Source: Thunnus maccoyii
Lineage: Eukaryota; Chordata; Actinopteri; Scombriformes; Scombridae
Length of the DNA stretch: 64,000 nucleotides
Reading direction: 5' to 3'
NCBI RefSeq assembly: GCF_910596095.1
Contig: NC_056538.1
Coordinates: 22,802,501-22,866,500, forward strand
The notes beneath the pieces were generated by a model. The model worked only from the letters and a program-made list of their open reading frames with translations. It was not told the DNA's origin and did not search any database. The number at the start of each line of letters is the position of its first letter. The stretch's first letter is position 1. The translations under genes and the position numbers were made by a program. Positions 22,904 through 40,895 of the stretch are shown here, in pieces.

Positions 22904-24846
22904 GTTTTGATAATAACTGTATCTGTAATGGATCCACTGTGGTTAAAAATCAATGCCACAATGGCTGTGACTGCTGACCTGTATGTGTAGCAGGAGCTTT
23001 TTGATTGATTGCTAAACCATCAGGAAACCTGAGTCATCTCCTATGATTGTGCAGTAAACGTTGAAAATAATTCCACGAAGGCTTTGATTGGCTGAACTTT
23101 GCAACATTTTCTCTCCTAATTTCCTGTGACTTCTCAGTTTGTTTGTTTTTTTTTCCCCTGCTGTTGGGTTTTTATTTTAGAGTTGTTTATTTTCTGCATG
23201 TTTTACTTGAATGGCTGCCACGTTTTGACCTCATAAGCTTGATCTCATTAATTGCCTTGTCTTTTCTTGCAGTGGGTGTTATTTGTTTCGAGGTAGCTGG
23301 CTCACAGTTTGCGTTTCTCTTGCAATGCAATAGGTTTTGCTATTTATATGTTGTTTATTTGTTACCAAATATGTGCTGATTATCATCACACAGTCAGTGT
23401 CTCTTGAGATGATTTCTTGTAGAGCGAGCTCTACTGTACCTCTCCACACTTTTCACTGTTTGTTTTAAAACCTACTGCAAATTGTTCAGTCATGAGTAGT
23501 TTTAATTTTCTAACAAACACCTTCATAATTTAAATGGTCAAACAGTGTGTAAAAAAAAAAAAAAAAAAAAATGCGAAGAGCCTCAACATGGCTTTTAAGT
23601 GTAGTTTTTTATCATTAACTATATATAGATGTCTTATAAAATCTCAGAATCAGAATTTTCTAGGAGAAAATTGAAGAAAACATGAAAAGAAGTTGTTGTG
23701 TTTTTTTTTACAAAACATGAAAAGAAAATTCTGACATTGAATCACTATGAGCAGGTTATTGTCAGTCGTAGCGTAGCTGTAATGTACAAACTGTCATGGT
23801 ATGTTATTCCCGTGAGTGAGCCTAACACAGGCCTTATAGAGTTAAACATGTTGTATTTTTGTATTACAGTAATTTGCTATCTGTTTACATTTGGTATTAT
23901 TTGAGAAACATCTTAATGTGTGTGTGTTTTATAAGTCTCTGATTTGATTAAAGATCCCTCCCTTGTGCCTCTTTTATAAGTAGAGCATTGATGTGCTTGA
24001 GTACATGGGTCTGTGCTATTGGTAGTTGTTTCTGGGTGTTTGTTTATTGTTACTTAGTTAAAGATAGACTGCCATGTAGATCCACTTGTCTGAACATTGC
24101 AACTGGAAGCAACATACTGTGATAGTGGCTGATACTCTGATGCAAGTTCCAAGCAATTTTGATGTAAAAGTACACGCTTGCCTCAAATTGTTCCCTTCAA
24201 AGTGACAATGGACTGAGATCTTTGGATGAAAACAGTGTGTATAACAAATCTTGGCGTCTGTGGGCATTACCGATGCCCTCTTAAGTAGCCAACAACACTC
24301 AGTGCCATGAGAACACACATTCACTGTATCTATTCTACATGAACATGCACTATAAATGGATTTCCTCGGTGGACCAAAAGAAATAGAGCACTTTTGTTTG
24401 AAAAGGGTTTTTTCTTTGATCTTTCTATGTTGTGATAATGCAGATGTCCTTTTATTTGATGTGTCCTAGAAGGATGTGATTAGCATTGTTTAGATTATGT
24501 CAATGTCTGTCTACCTCAGGGCCAGATCAAAGCTCGACCTGGTGTCCAATCAGGGTTGTTCTTCTTGCCATGTGTGCAGTAAAATCCCTCTTCATTACAG
24601 CTTTGTAACACAGTGTGTGAAAGTGTTTTTTCTCAGTGTGGATTCAGGCACAACTCTGTATGCGTCAGTGTTCGGTGGCATGGTTAAAAAAAGAATAAAA
24701 CAATTTACTATTTTATGCATTCTGTCTCATTTGCTGACTGTTTCTGGTGTCTGCTTTTAATAATTAACACACTTCATCAACACCACTCGTCATGCTCCAA
24801 ATGTGTTCATTTGAACTATTGATTATATAAAAGTGGAACGATTTCA

Positions 24847-25068
24847 ACTGTTTATTCATTACTTTTAGCTTTATATTTTAATCATATATTCATTTAGATT
24901 TTTATTTTTTACCATTTATTCACAACTTTGAGCTTTCTTTTTAATCATTAATTTATTACTTTTAGCTTTCTATTTAACCATTTATTCATAAACTTTAGCT
25001 TTCTATTTTAAATATTTATCCATACCTTATATTCTAACCATTTATCCGTTTACTTTAAGCTAAATATT
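24847..25068. repeat. Degenerate ~34-bp minisatellite
   Basis: About six or seven diverged tandem copies of a unit like ATTTATTCATAACTTTAG followed by CTTTCTATTTTAACC. Confidence 0.6.
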
Positions 25069-26140
25069 AAGAATCATTCGCTTAATCGCAGCATATGTGT
25101 GTTCAGATGATACAATATGTGGATACATTTCTTTTTAATCAGAATTTCTTTTTATTCAAATTAGATAAGCTACTCCACAATCTTTCCATGTACCCTCTGG
25201 CAACTGCAGCTACCCTCTCCCAGGGTAGCTGTATGGTCTAACTCCTCTCTCTGCAGCCTCTGTGGTCCTGATTCAACCTCAACATTTCACTTTTACAGCG
25301 CTGCTATAGCCCTACCCATCATCTGCACAAAGACAAATGCTGCTGATCCCTCTTACCGGTTTATTGGCTCCTGCCACAAACCTTCACAGTCTTAAGCTGT
25401 TTACAGAGTTTATGTGTCATCTGGGCTACTTGCAAGCAGCTGGAGTCACTCCAGGCTCTGAAATGACCTCTGATGGCTCTCTGCCAGGGCCACAGCTGGC
25501 CAGTGTTTTATCCAGATGTGGAAGGAGCTAAGAATCACTTTATCAGATCTGCCAATGCTCCCTGCACAGCACAGTGAAAGTGAGACTGGTGAAACACAGT
25601 CAGACCTCTTAATTACAAGTACTGGCAGCATTTACTTTACATTTTTCTCATGCTGGGTTTTCATGTTCGCCTAATGCCTTTGGGATTGAACAGGTTATTG
25701 TGCCAGTGCAACGTGTTCTTTCGGTTTCCATTTCTATCATTCCCATAAAGTAGCCTGTGAGTGTTTTATTGTGTGATCTATTTTCTAGTTATATGACTTC
25801 AATCCCATCAGTTAAATTCCAGCCTGCAGTGTTTACAGTTTCTCTCTGCGATGATCATACTCTCTTGTTTTCTAGCGCAGTCTGTGTTTTTTCAGCTCAC
25901 TCGGTTTCGCCACAGGGATAATTTAAGTTTCATTTTAGCTGCAGTTTATGACTACATTCAATTTTCTCCGCTAAACTCATTTTCCACTCAACAACAGCCT
26001 TAACATGGTGAACATATGCGTAAGTGCTATTGATATAATAGAGGAAAATCTTTAACACTGCTGATGCTCAATATGAGATTCTGTAAACTAACCAGGTCAC
26101 ATGGATGCTCTTGAACACTGTTCAGCAGCGTAACATCAGG

Positions 26141-26365
26141 CAGTGGTTTCCAACTCGGGGGTTGGTACCCCCCCCCAAACAGTCACAAGGTCAATCTGAG
26201 GGGTCGCAAGGTCATTAGCAAGGGACAAAAACATTTGTGCTGCATAAAATTATGTTTATTTTATATGGGGGTTTTTCATGTTTTAGTTTTAGCTCTTCAG
26301 TGAAATCTGACAAGGTAAAATCACTCACAGATCACACATTAATCAAAAAACGTTGGGAACCAGTG
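26141..26365. mobile_element. hAT-type miniature inverted-repeat element
   Basis: Left end CAGTGGTTTCCAACT and right end GTTGGGAACCAGTG are inverted repeats of the hAT superfamily type. The flanking 8-mers ACATCAGG (26133-26140) and ACATAAGG (26366-26373) match at 7 of 8 positions, the expected hAT target-site duplication. There is no coding capacity. Confidence 0.8.
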
Positions 26366-26914
26366 ACATAAGGAATACAGCAGGTGCAGGAAGATGGAGG
26401 GTACACAACTCAAACTCTTGAACTTGCAAACACACAAGATGTGATTCATCTCAACCATCTTCAAAGAAACGTGCACCATTAACAAGTTTAGGCGATAGAA
26501 AATTAGCTATTTTTGAGATAAACAAGAGATAGATATGACTGCACTTGAGCAAAGTTTTACGCCATTAGGCTACTTCACTGATAAGAGAGCAGGCAAAGAG
26601 AAAATGAAACAGATTAATTAGTGAATCAACCTACAACGTCAGAAGAGGAAACCCCTTTAATGACTTTTTCAACAGCTATTGTGTATTTCTGAAATCAAGT
26701 ATCAGTTTCTCTTTAGCAAACAGTGATGTCAAATTCATTCACATCTATTTTTCCATCATTAAACATCTATATAAATGACAGGTTGATTCATTCATTCAAT
26801 CCTAATTAATATTAACTTGATGATCCAATTAATTCCCTGTTTACACTTTGTTTTAATGATCATCGTTCAGTTAATTAATTGCTTGATAACTCTTTTCAAG
26901 GCTCTCTGGTTCTT

Positions 26915-27025
26915 TCATTACCTCAGAGCTTTACATTAGATCCGATGTCAGATGTTGTTCACCACTGAACTCATAGCCAGAGCAGATGGGGGTTGAGTGC
27001 CTTGCTCAAGGGCATTTAGAGAGTC
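26915..27025. repeat. Possible teleost interspersed repeat fragment
   Basis: The text GGGTTGAGTGCCTTGCTCAAGGGCA (split here as GGGTTGAGTGCC / TTGCTCAAGGGCA) is a segment commonly met in fish repeats. Attribution is from memory and the limits are unclear. Confidence 0.35.
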
Positions 27026-28986
27026 AACAGCAGTTGTTAAAAAAGTGAGGGGAAAAACTTTTAGATGTTTTCATTTGATCCGTCAATCTGGTCCGAAGCC
27101 TTTCTCTCTAGTTTTCTCCAACTTTAATTCCCATACTGAGGAATTAATTTAGTATTGTAGCGAATATGTGATTTTGACTCAGAGCAAACAGACGATCACC
27201 CCTGTGACCCCCCCCACCACGCATTCGGTCCAAGGCCGTGCTCAGTGGAGGAGCAGATTGAGTGGGAGCCAGTGTATGTAATCTCCTCAGTTTAATTAGA
27301 GTGAGCGTGGTGGGCAGCTAAAGTAAACCACATTACCCACCATCTGGTGGGGAGCAGCTCTGCTCTTACCCACCCTCACTATCATTAGCCTCTACAAGAC
27401 AAGACACAAACACATACATGACAGCTATTTATTCATCCTGCCACTTTCAATACAGACACAACTGTATACTAGTTAGTTGCCATGATGAGGGACATACTCG
27501 TGCTTAGACCTCAAATGTAGTGTCTTGTAATCAGAGAACGCTGCACACTGAAATGTCCAAATTAAAATAGATGTCAACTCTGTAAAAGCCACATACTGTC
27601 CAATACAGGTTCTCAGACATTTCAACTTCGCCTTTTCATCCACTATGACCTCCAATAATAACTACAGCTTGTTCCATATGATGAATAAGCGAAAAGTCTA
27701 TATGAGCAAACAGCAAGTAAACATCATAAATTTTATATTTCAAACTTTTGCGTGAATGTGGGATTGCTGAATATTAACTATGAATATACGGAAAAATAAA
27801 TCTTACTTAACTGCAAGGTTATTCTCACCAGATCCTAAAATGAAAGTCTTCAAATCAGCCACCAGAGGGCAGTATGCTACCACAGCTGACACCCAGCCCA
27901 GACTGCAGGCAGGGCTCGAGCACGGAGGATTTACTGCTCCACAGAAGGCACAGCTCAACTGGCAGCCAGCAGAGCAGCACAATCATTTGGAGCACAGATG
28001 AGAGGAGCCTGGTGTGTGTATGAGAGTGTGTGTGTTGTGATAGAGCATAGGGCATAGATCAGTGGTTTCTGCCCTCACCCTCTGCTGCATCATGACCTGG
28101 ACAGCTTTCAGTGTGCTTCACTTCTTGAACACATGATTGTGTCATGACACTGCACACATGCAGGGCCAACAACCTCAGCCATGCTCTGGGCAAAGTTAAA
28201 AAGGTCCAATCTGTAGTTGTTTAACACATAAATTTGATGTATATTCACATAAGAGAAATCAAAATACGCATTTTACCCACGTCTGCAGATGGAGTTTTGG
28301 ACAGGGGTTTTTAATACTGTCTTAAATTTGTATGTGGGAGTTATTGATCCTAACTTTGACAGCCATATCTGGGGTGGTGCCAGAGGCCTTAAAAGTCACC
28401 ACTGACCAAGCTGTACAGTAGTTGTGGCTTTCTCTACATTGCTTGCTCGACAACCCTCTCGTCTCTTCTGATGGAAAAAGACTATTATCACCATTTTATC
28501 ATCACCGGCTGGAAGACGTGATGACACACCTCAAAGGTGTGGCAGGGTTCAGCCAGAAAGTTTGATCATATGTGGCAAGATTTTCTGTCCCATTTTCAAA
28601 ATTAAATCTGACAAATCCCCATTAATGTGTACAATGTAACAGGACTTCCTTCTTTTAGTCTCCCTTGATATAACATACTTCTGTATTGGCTGGTGTTAAT
28701 CAAGCAATCTGTGAGAACATTTTTATTTTGCACATTTATATTCTGAAAATTCAATAGAAATATTTCAATGAAAAATAAGCATTTTGTGTTTTAATATAGA
28801 CATATTTCATTGCTCAAACTGATGCAAACCTTGAACAGCATCAGAAAATATTAATAATTAACTTAAATTCAATTCTCTTATAAATTATCTATATTATTAA
28901 AAACACCTGTCAATAAACTGGGAAATGATAACTTACCGCTTTTTTCTTTACATTTTGATGTTGGGACGAGTCTTTTATTGATGTTG

Positions 28987-29399
28987 TAGTGATTTCCAAC
29001 CCCAGGGTGTACTATCAAATAAACGCACAAATACTATAGGTTAACAAATTAGTGTGGAGCTGTGTTAGTATAATATATTTACAGTTGCACCTATCAATTA
29101 TCTACCAGCAACCAACCTCCCATCAACCTGAGTCAGTTGTAACATTGCATGCTTTGATTGAGAGTGCAAGAAAACTAGTTAGCAAACAGGCAGCAAAGTG
29201 GAAAAAGATGATTAAAAGTAATTAATGGATGAAATGACAATATTCTGCCACTCAAACTTGACCAAATCTACTGAAAAAAAGGAGACAGAGCCTAAATATT
29301 GTCAGTTCCAGGACCCCAGTGTATGAACAGACTGTTTGTGTAATTAAGAGTTTCCAGATTAATGGGGGTACATCAGATGAAAAACATTGGGAACCACTA
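28987..29399. mobile_element. Degraded hAT-like element
   Basis: TAGTGATTTCCAACCCC at the left and TTGGGAACCACTA at the right form imperfect hAT-like terminal repeats. No matching 8-bp duplication is visible, so this is weaker than 26141-26365. Confidence 0.45.
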
Positions 29400-30029
29400 C
29401 ATTTGGATTGTACACTCCGCTCTGCCCTGTTTGCATCTGTTGGCAGTCCAACCTTTAATGGCCATCTCTACAGAACAGCCGCAGCCAACAGCATCAGTGG
29501 CACAAGTCTCATGATATCCCACACATCAATGAATCAGTTTTAAATGCCTTGGTGGGCTGGATTTTGGCAGGAAAATCATCAAGGCAAAAACACCAAGTCT
29601 TAAAAGAAGCTTCCCTCTTTTCTGTTCAGTTAGAGCCTACTGTGGGATTTACGCGTGGGGACCTAGAGACTGAATTTGAGGTTTGGACACTGAAAGAGGC
29701 ACGCATAGTAATGGCTGAGATAAGAGAGGAGCTGATCAAATCTCCCTACACCAAAGGGGGGAGAGTGCTTCTCCCTCAGAGTAGAGAGACATAGATGCAG
29801 CTCCAAACTGGGAAGCAGCCAGTCTCTTCACAGTGGAGCTTCAGACTGTGGTACATGAATAAATGAATGAATGTAGCCTACACTGGGGAGTCTGTGAAGC
29901 CCCCCCACGCCCTGCGCAAGGTGACAGACTGCTATCGTTGTTGTCACGTTGGGGGGATTAACTCATGAAATTTAAATTTCTGATCAAAAGATGAACATGA
30001 GGCAGAAGTCTTGGTCACTTATTGATCAA

Positions 30030-30285
30030 TGAGCGGAAGCCCCAGATGACGATGTTCTCAAATTTCTTACTTTGTCTGATCAACAGTACAAAACCAACAT
30101 ATATTCACTTTATAATGACATAAAACAGTGAAAAGAAACAAATCCTCACATTTGAGAGGCTGGAAAGAGAACATTTGCCATTTTTGCTCGGAAAATGTCT
30201 TGCTTGATTATTAAAATTGTTAGCAATTCATTTTCTGTTGATTTACTAACTGATTGATCCACAAGTTGTTTCACTGCTAAATATA
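30030..30285. mobile_element. GGGCTGCAAC-type repeat, 5'-eroded copy
   Basis: It shares the family interior: ACAGTGAAAAGAAACAAATCC, CACATTTGAGAGGCTGGAA, and ATTCATTTTCTGTTGATT near the end. The left terminus is lost. Confidence 0.5.
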
Positions 30286-30844
30286 ATAAAACACCTTAAA
30301 GAGCAGCCTCTACAATAACCATGTTAAATCAACACCTCTGTAATTACTAAGCCTTCATAAAGGTAGGATTTTTAGTCTGTTGTATTAGAGTGCATTCATT
30401 TAAACTGATGTAGGTGTAGCTAATAAACTGGAAACCGGTTGTAAAATGCCTGTTATTCATGAGCATTTCCTTTCAACTGAGGACCAGATTAAGTGGAGAT
30501 GGTCTTTAAAATCATGAAGCACAATGTTGGAGAATGTCTACAGAAAGAAAATAAGATAAAATTGTTGTGAAACTGACTTGGTTCACTTTTCATATGATAA
30601 CTTATGCCACAAAAACAAGTATGCATGCAAGACACACGAGGAATAAATTACTATTTAATGGAAGAACTGATTAGATACATATCCCCAAATGCAAATGGCC
30701 GCATTCATCTCACCCAAATGATTTCTAGTAAATGATTTCTATTTACTTGGCTGTCTGAGGAAACAAATGTCACCAGAAGAGGGAGACATCAAATTCCTGT
30801 GAGAATTACCAAACAAGCAGCTCTGTTCTTCTTGCTCTTCTTCT

Positions 30845-31443
30845 GTGCTCATTAAGAGCTTTCTACAAAGCCTTAATGGTCAGGCACCATCATATCTTAA
30901 AGAGCTCATAATACCCTATTATCCCACTAGAACACTGTGCTCCCAGAATGTTCCTAGAGTCCGTGAGAGTAAAATTGGAGGCAGAGCTTTCTGCTATCAG
31001 GCTCCTCTCCTGTGGAACCATCTTCCAGTTTGGGTCCGGAGGGCAGACACCCTCTCTACGTTTAAGAGTAGGCTAAAAACTTTCCTTTTTGATAAAGCTT
31101 ATAGTTAGGGTTGCCCCCAGGCTTGCCTTAGACCAGCCCCTAGTTATGCTGCTAGGCCTAGACTGCCGGGGGACTTCCCATGATGCACTGAGCGCCTCTC
31201 TCTTCCTCCTCCTCCTCTCCATCTGTACACAGTCGTGTACCATTAATGCATGTTACTAACTCAGCATCTTCTCTCTCCTGTAGTTTTGTGTTTTCTCATC
31301 TCTCTCCTTTCTTCTCCTGCTGCTTTCTGCAGGTATTTTTGCCTCTGGAGCAGTAGAATCTGGATCTGTGATTACAAGCCATCGACTACCCCTGTGATCC
31401 TGCTCAACACCCACTGCTACAATTATTTTTTTCAGTCTTATTA

Positions 31444-31474
<31 letters not shown>

Positions 31475-31775
31475 CATTATTACACATCTCTATTTGGAAC
31501 TTGCATTGTGCTGTTCCCTCTCTCTCAATCCAATCGGTCGAGGGAGATGGCCGCCCACCCAGAGCCTGCTTCTGCTTGAGGTTTCTTCCCGTTAAAAGGA
31601 GTTTTTCCTTGCCAATGTTGCCAAGTGCTTGCTCATGGGGGAATACTGGGTCTCTGTAAATAATATTGTGAAGAGTACAGTCTAGACCTGCTCTATATGA
31701 AAAATGCCCTGAGATAACTTCTGCTATGAGTTGCTGCTATATAAATAAAACTGACTTGACTTGATTTGACTTTGC
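30845..31775 (+). mobile_element. L2-type LINE 3' end (Maui-like)
   Basis: An 87-codon open frame at 30845-31108 encodes the conserved C-terminus seen in fish L2 LINEs (QAPSYLKELIIPYYPTRTL, GGRAFCYQAPLLWNHLPVWV, TFKSRLKTFLFDKAYS). A 3' UTR with CCGTTAAAAGGAGTTTTTCC and TGCTATATAAATAAAACTG follows, ending in TGACT-type terminal repeats. It is 5'-truncated. An ATT trinucleotide repeat lies inside the UTR. Confidence 0.85.
31438..31476. repeat. ATT microsatellite
   Basis: A TTA/ATT run with TTATCATTATT edges, inside the LINE 3' UTR. Confidence 0.85.
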
Positions 31776-32559
31776 CTCTATGGCCGAACTATTGAGCGCA
31801 AAGCTAACATTATCAAACATTATTAACCTCAGTACTCTGGTGGTATGAATTTCAGCTGTTTCTCCATCACAATTCAAATTACACTACTGCTGCAATTCCA
31901 TATGACACCTGTTAGATGAGCCAAATAGATCTGGGCTATTTCTTGGATTCGGCTTTGGCACTCAGACGAGGAGGAATTTTCTTCCTGGCAGTTGTTCCCT
32001 TCACCTGGACTCCTGACTAATCCCACACCACACATATGTGAGATACGTAAATAAGGATCAAATCAGTTATTTCTTTTCAATAAAATCTCAATGTTTCTTC
32101 CGAGAAGTGAAGTGACGACAGGCTTTGATCTCCTATCTCTGCGAGTTCAAGCTTTTTTCTCACCATTTTCAAATCCCACAGTCTTCTTCATCTGAGTTGT
32201 CAATTATTCTTACTATTTTTAGAGTAACTGATTCATTTCTGAACTACTCAGGTTTTCTGCTGTATTTACTGCAACAACAAAAAAAAGATCTGAAATACAG
32301 AAATACCGTTTTGACAAAAACAGTCTGTGTGCTGGTTGAAAAAGTGAAGAGAGAAGAGAAAGTCTCATCTGTCAGCGGGCAGACGGAGCAGACTTCATTT
32401 TGTTCTTGAGTGTTGAGAGACGATAGCTTTGGATTCCAAATGACAGGCATTGACATGATATGAGACTTTTCAACAATCTGCAATAATGACCTTTTCTCAG
32501 AACCTACAAACTGTCAGGTAATAACAAGTCTTGGGTGAAAACAGACAATCTTTTGGCAC

Positions 32560-32877
32560 AGGTAAAAGTGTTACCTAGCAACACCCGCTGTCCTCTCAAT
32601 AGTCAGCTTGGAGGTATCTCTGGAGATGCTCCCCCCACCTACAAAGACCTGGTTCAGCTTGCTTCCACAGGCCCCATGACCCCCCTGGACAAACAACAGC
32701 CTCATTCTCTGCACCGCTGCTGACCTCATTGTCTCTTTGTGAAGGGAAAATCCAGAGTTGCATTCTGTTAAATGGTGCATCAACTGCGAGCGGGACAGAC
32801 CTCTCTACCTCTGGCACAGGCCTACAGATGAGCCCGGACACCGCTGCCTTTTCCTCAGGTCAGCACACAAGGAAAAC

Positions 32878-32880
<3 letters not shown>
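32560..32880 (+). other. tmprss5: tmprss5 5' UTR exon with a one-codon coding end
   Basis: AAAACATG is followed at once by GTAAGAG, so the start codon ATG (32878-32880) is the last codon of exon 1 and the next exon opens AGT CTT (SL), giving MSL as in mammals. The left edge of this exon is not determined. Confidence 0.7.
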
Positions 32881-39964
<7,084 letters not shown>

Positions 39965-40254
39965 GGGATCATGAAGCACAACAAGCAGAGGACGCTACTA
40001 ATAACAGAAACTTAAAAATAACTTTTAAAAAATAACATAGTCAGTATTTTTACTCTAAATGTCCGTTATATCATGTATACACAAAGGCAGGCTGGAGACA
40101 TCAAAATGCATTTTTACGTTGTATTTTTCATGTATCAAATATAAATTATGGCTCTTATAACACTTTGTCCAGTGTCATTATTGAGTTGCAGCTCTTCTTG
40201 TTTTCTTCTTCATTGACATAAAAAAAACAGTTACAATGTCCTCTTCCACAAACT

Positions 40255-40500
40255 GATCATATACAGAATATCAAAATATTCATCTTACGGTTTATAGAAG
40301 TAAAAAAAGAAAAGCAAAAATAAACAAACTGAACTAAAAAGATTTTTAAAAAACCCAAAACAAAACAGGTATTTACAGCCATTGGATTAGAAGAAATTGA
40401 AGGAATTGAATCAATGTACTGTTTGACCTTTGTAAAAACCAAGAAGTTTGGCTTTTTACCTGTAAATTTGCCTTTATGAATGTGAAATTTAGCCAATAAA
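40255..40500 (-). mobile_element. L1-like (Tx1-type) LINE ORF2 C-terminal fragment
   Basis: The minus strand reads AKFHIHKGKFTGKKPNFLVF, QYIDSI and SSNPMAVNTC, the conserved C-terminus of fish L1-like ORF2 proteins. A homologous, more decayed end lies on the + strand at about 60640-61105. Confidence 0.7.
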
Positions 40501-40635
40501 ATAAAAGATTTGTAATATATAGCTGGTAATTCAATTTAGTTATCTTCTAGTATGACAATTAGCACAGCTGTTGATAAAGATGCAGCTCTTCTTCTCACCG
40601 CGCGGAGGCATCTGTGTGACGTTTCCACTCATCTA

Positions 40636-40649
40636 GTTTCCATAGAAAC
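40636..40649. promoter_or_regulatory. pih1d2: RFX X-box motif upstream of pih1d2
   Basis: GTTTCCATAGAAAC fits the X-box consensus GTYNCCATRGNAAC at every position. It sits 247 bases upstream of the pih1d2 ATG in a CpG-containing patch. RFX factors switch on ciliary genes through this motif; its use here is inferred. Confidence 0.6.
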
Positions 40650-40895
40650 TAACAACATTAGCTAAACCAGCGTTAGCTCTTACTTTAAGTTGGCAGGAAT
40701 TAACTAGTTTGTCATATTTTTAGTGATATTGCTGTACAAAATATAATATGTTAGTGTCTAATTAAATAGCAACACTGTTGACAAGTTGACTCTCTAACTT
40801 CAACTCACAAAGTTTATTGGTTTTTTTTGGTGTTTGACGTTCTTGTCAGACAGCTAACTAGCTAAATTAGTGTTAGATTAGTAAGTCACCTTAAG

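Larger units (their letters stand above)
22161..32560. other. Intergenic interval between zbtb16 and tmprss5
   Basis: About 10 kb with no gene recognised on either strand. It holds nested repeats (22249-22816), a CT/CA microsatellite (22851-22903), a poly(A) run (about 23551-23571), a minisatellite (24847-25068), two hAT-type elements (26141-26365, 28987-29399), a further repeat fragment (about 30030-30285) and an L2-like LINE 3' end (30845-31775). Short open frames here look like chance. Confidence 0.6.
39965..40895. other. tmprss5 3' UTR and pih1d2 upstream region
   Basis: It contains the end of tmprss5, a minus-strand LINE fragment (40255-40500), an X-box motif (40636-40649) and the presumed pih1d2 promoter. 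A TGACGTTT CRE half-like site lies near 40617. Confidence 0.6.

Noticed and set aside
29549-29794. 81-codon plus-strand open frame (MVGWILAGKSS...)
   Set aside because: It has a mild protein-like look (EFEVWTLKEARIVMAEIREE), but there are no splice signals, neighbours or recognised family. Possibly a transposon scrap; not strong enough to list.
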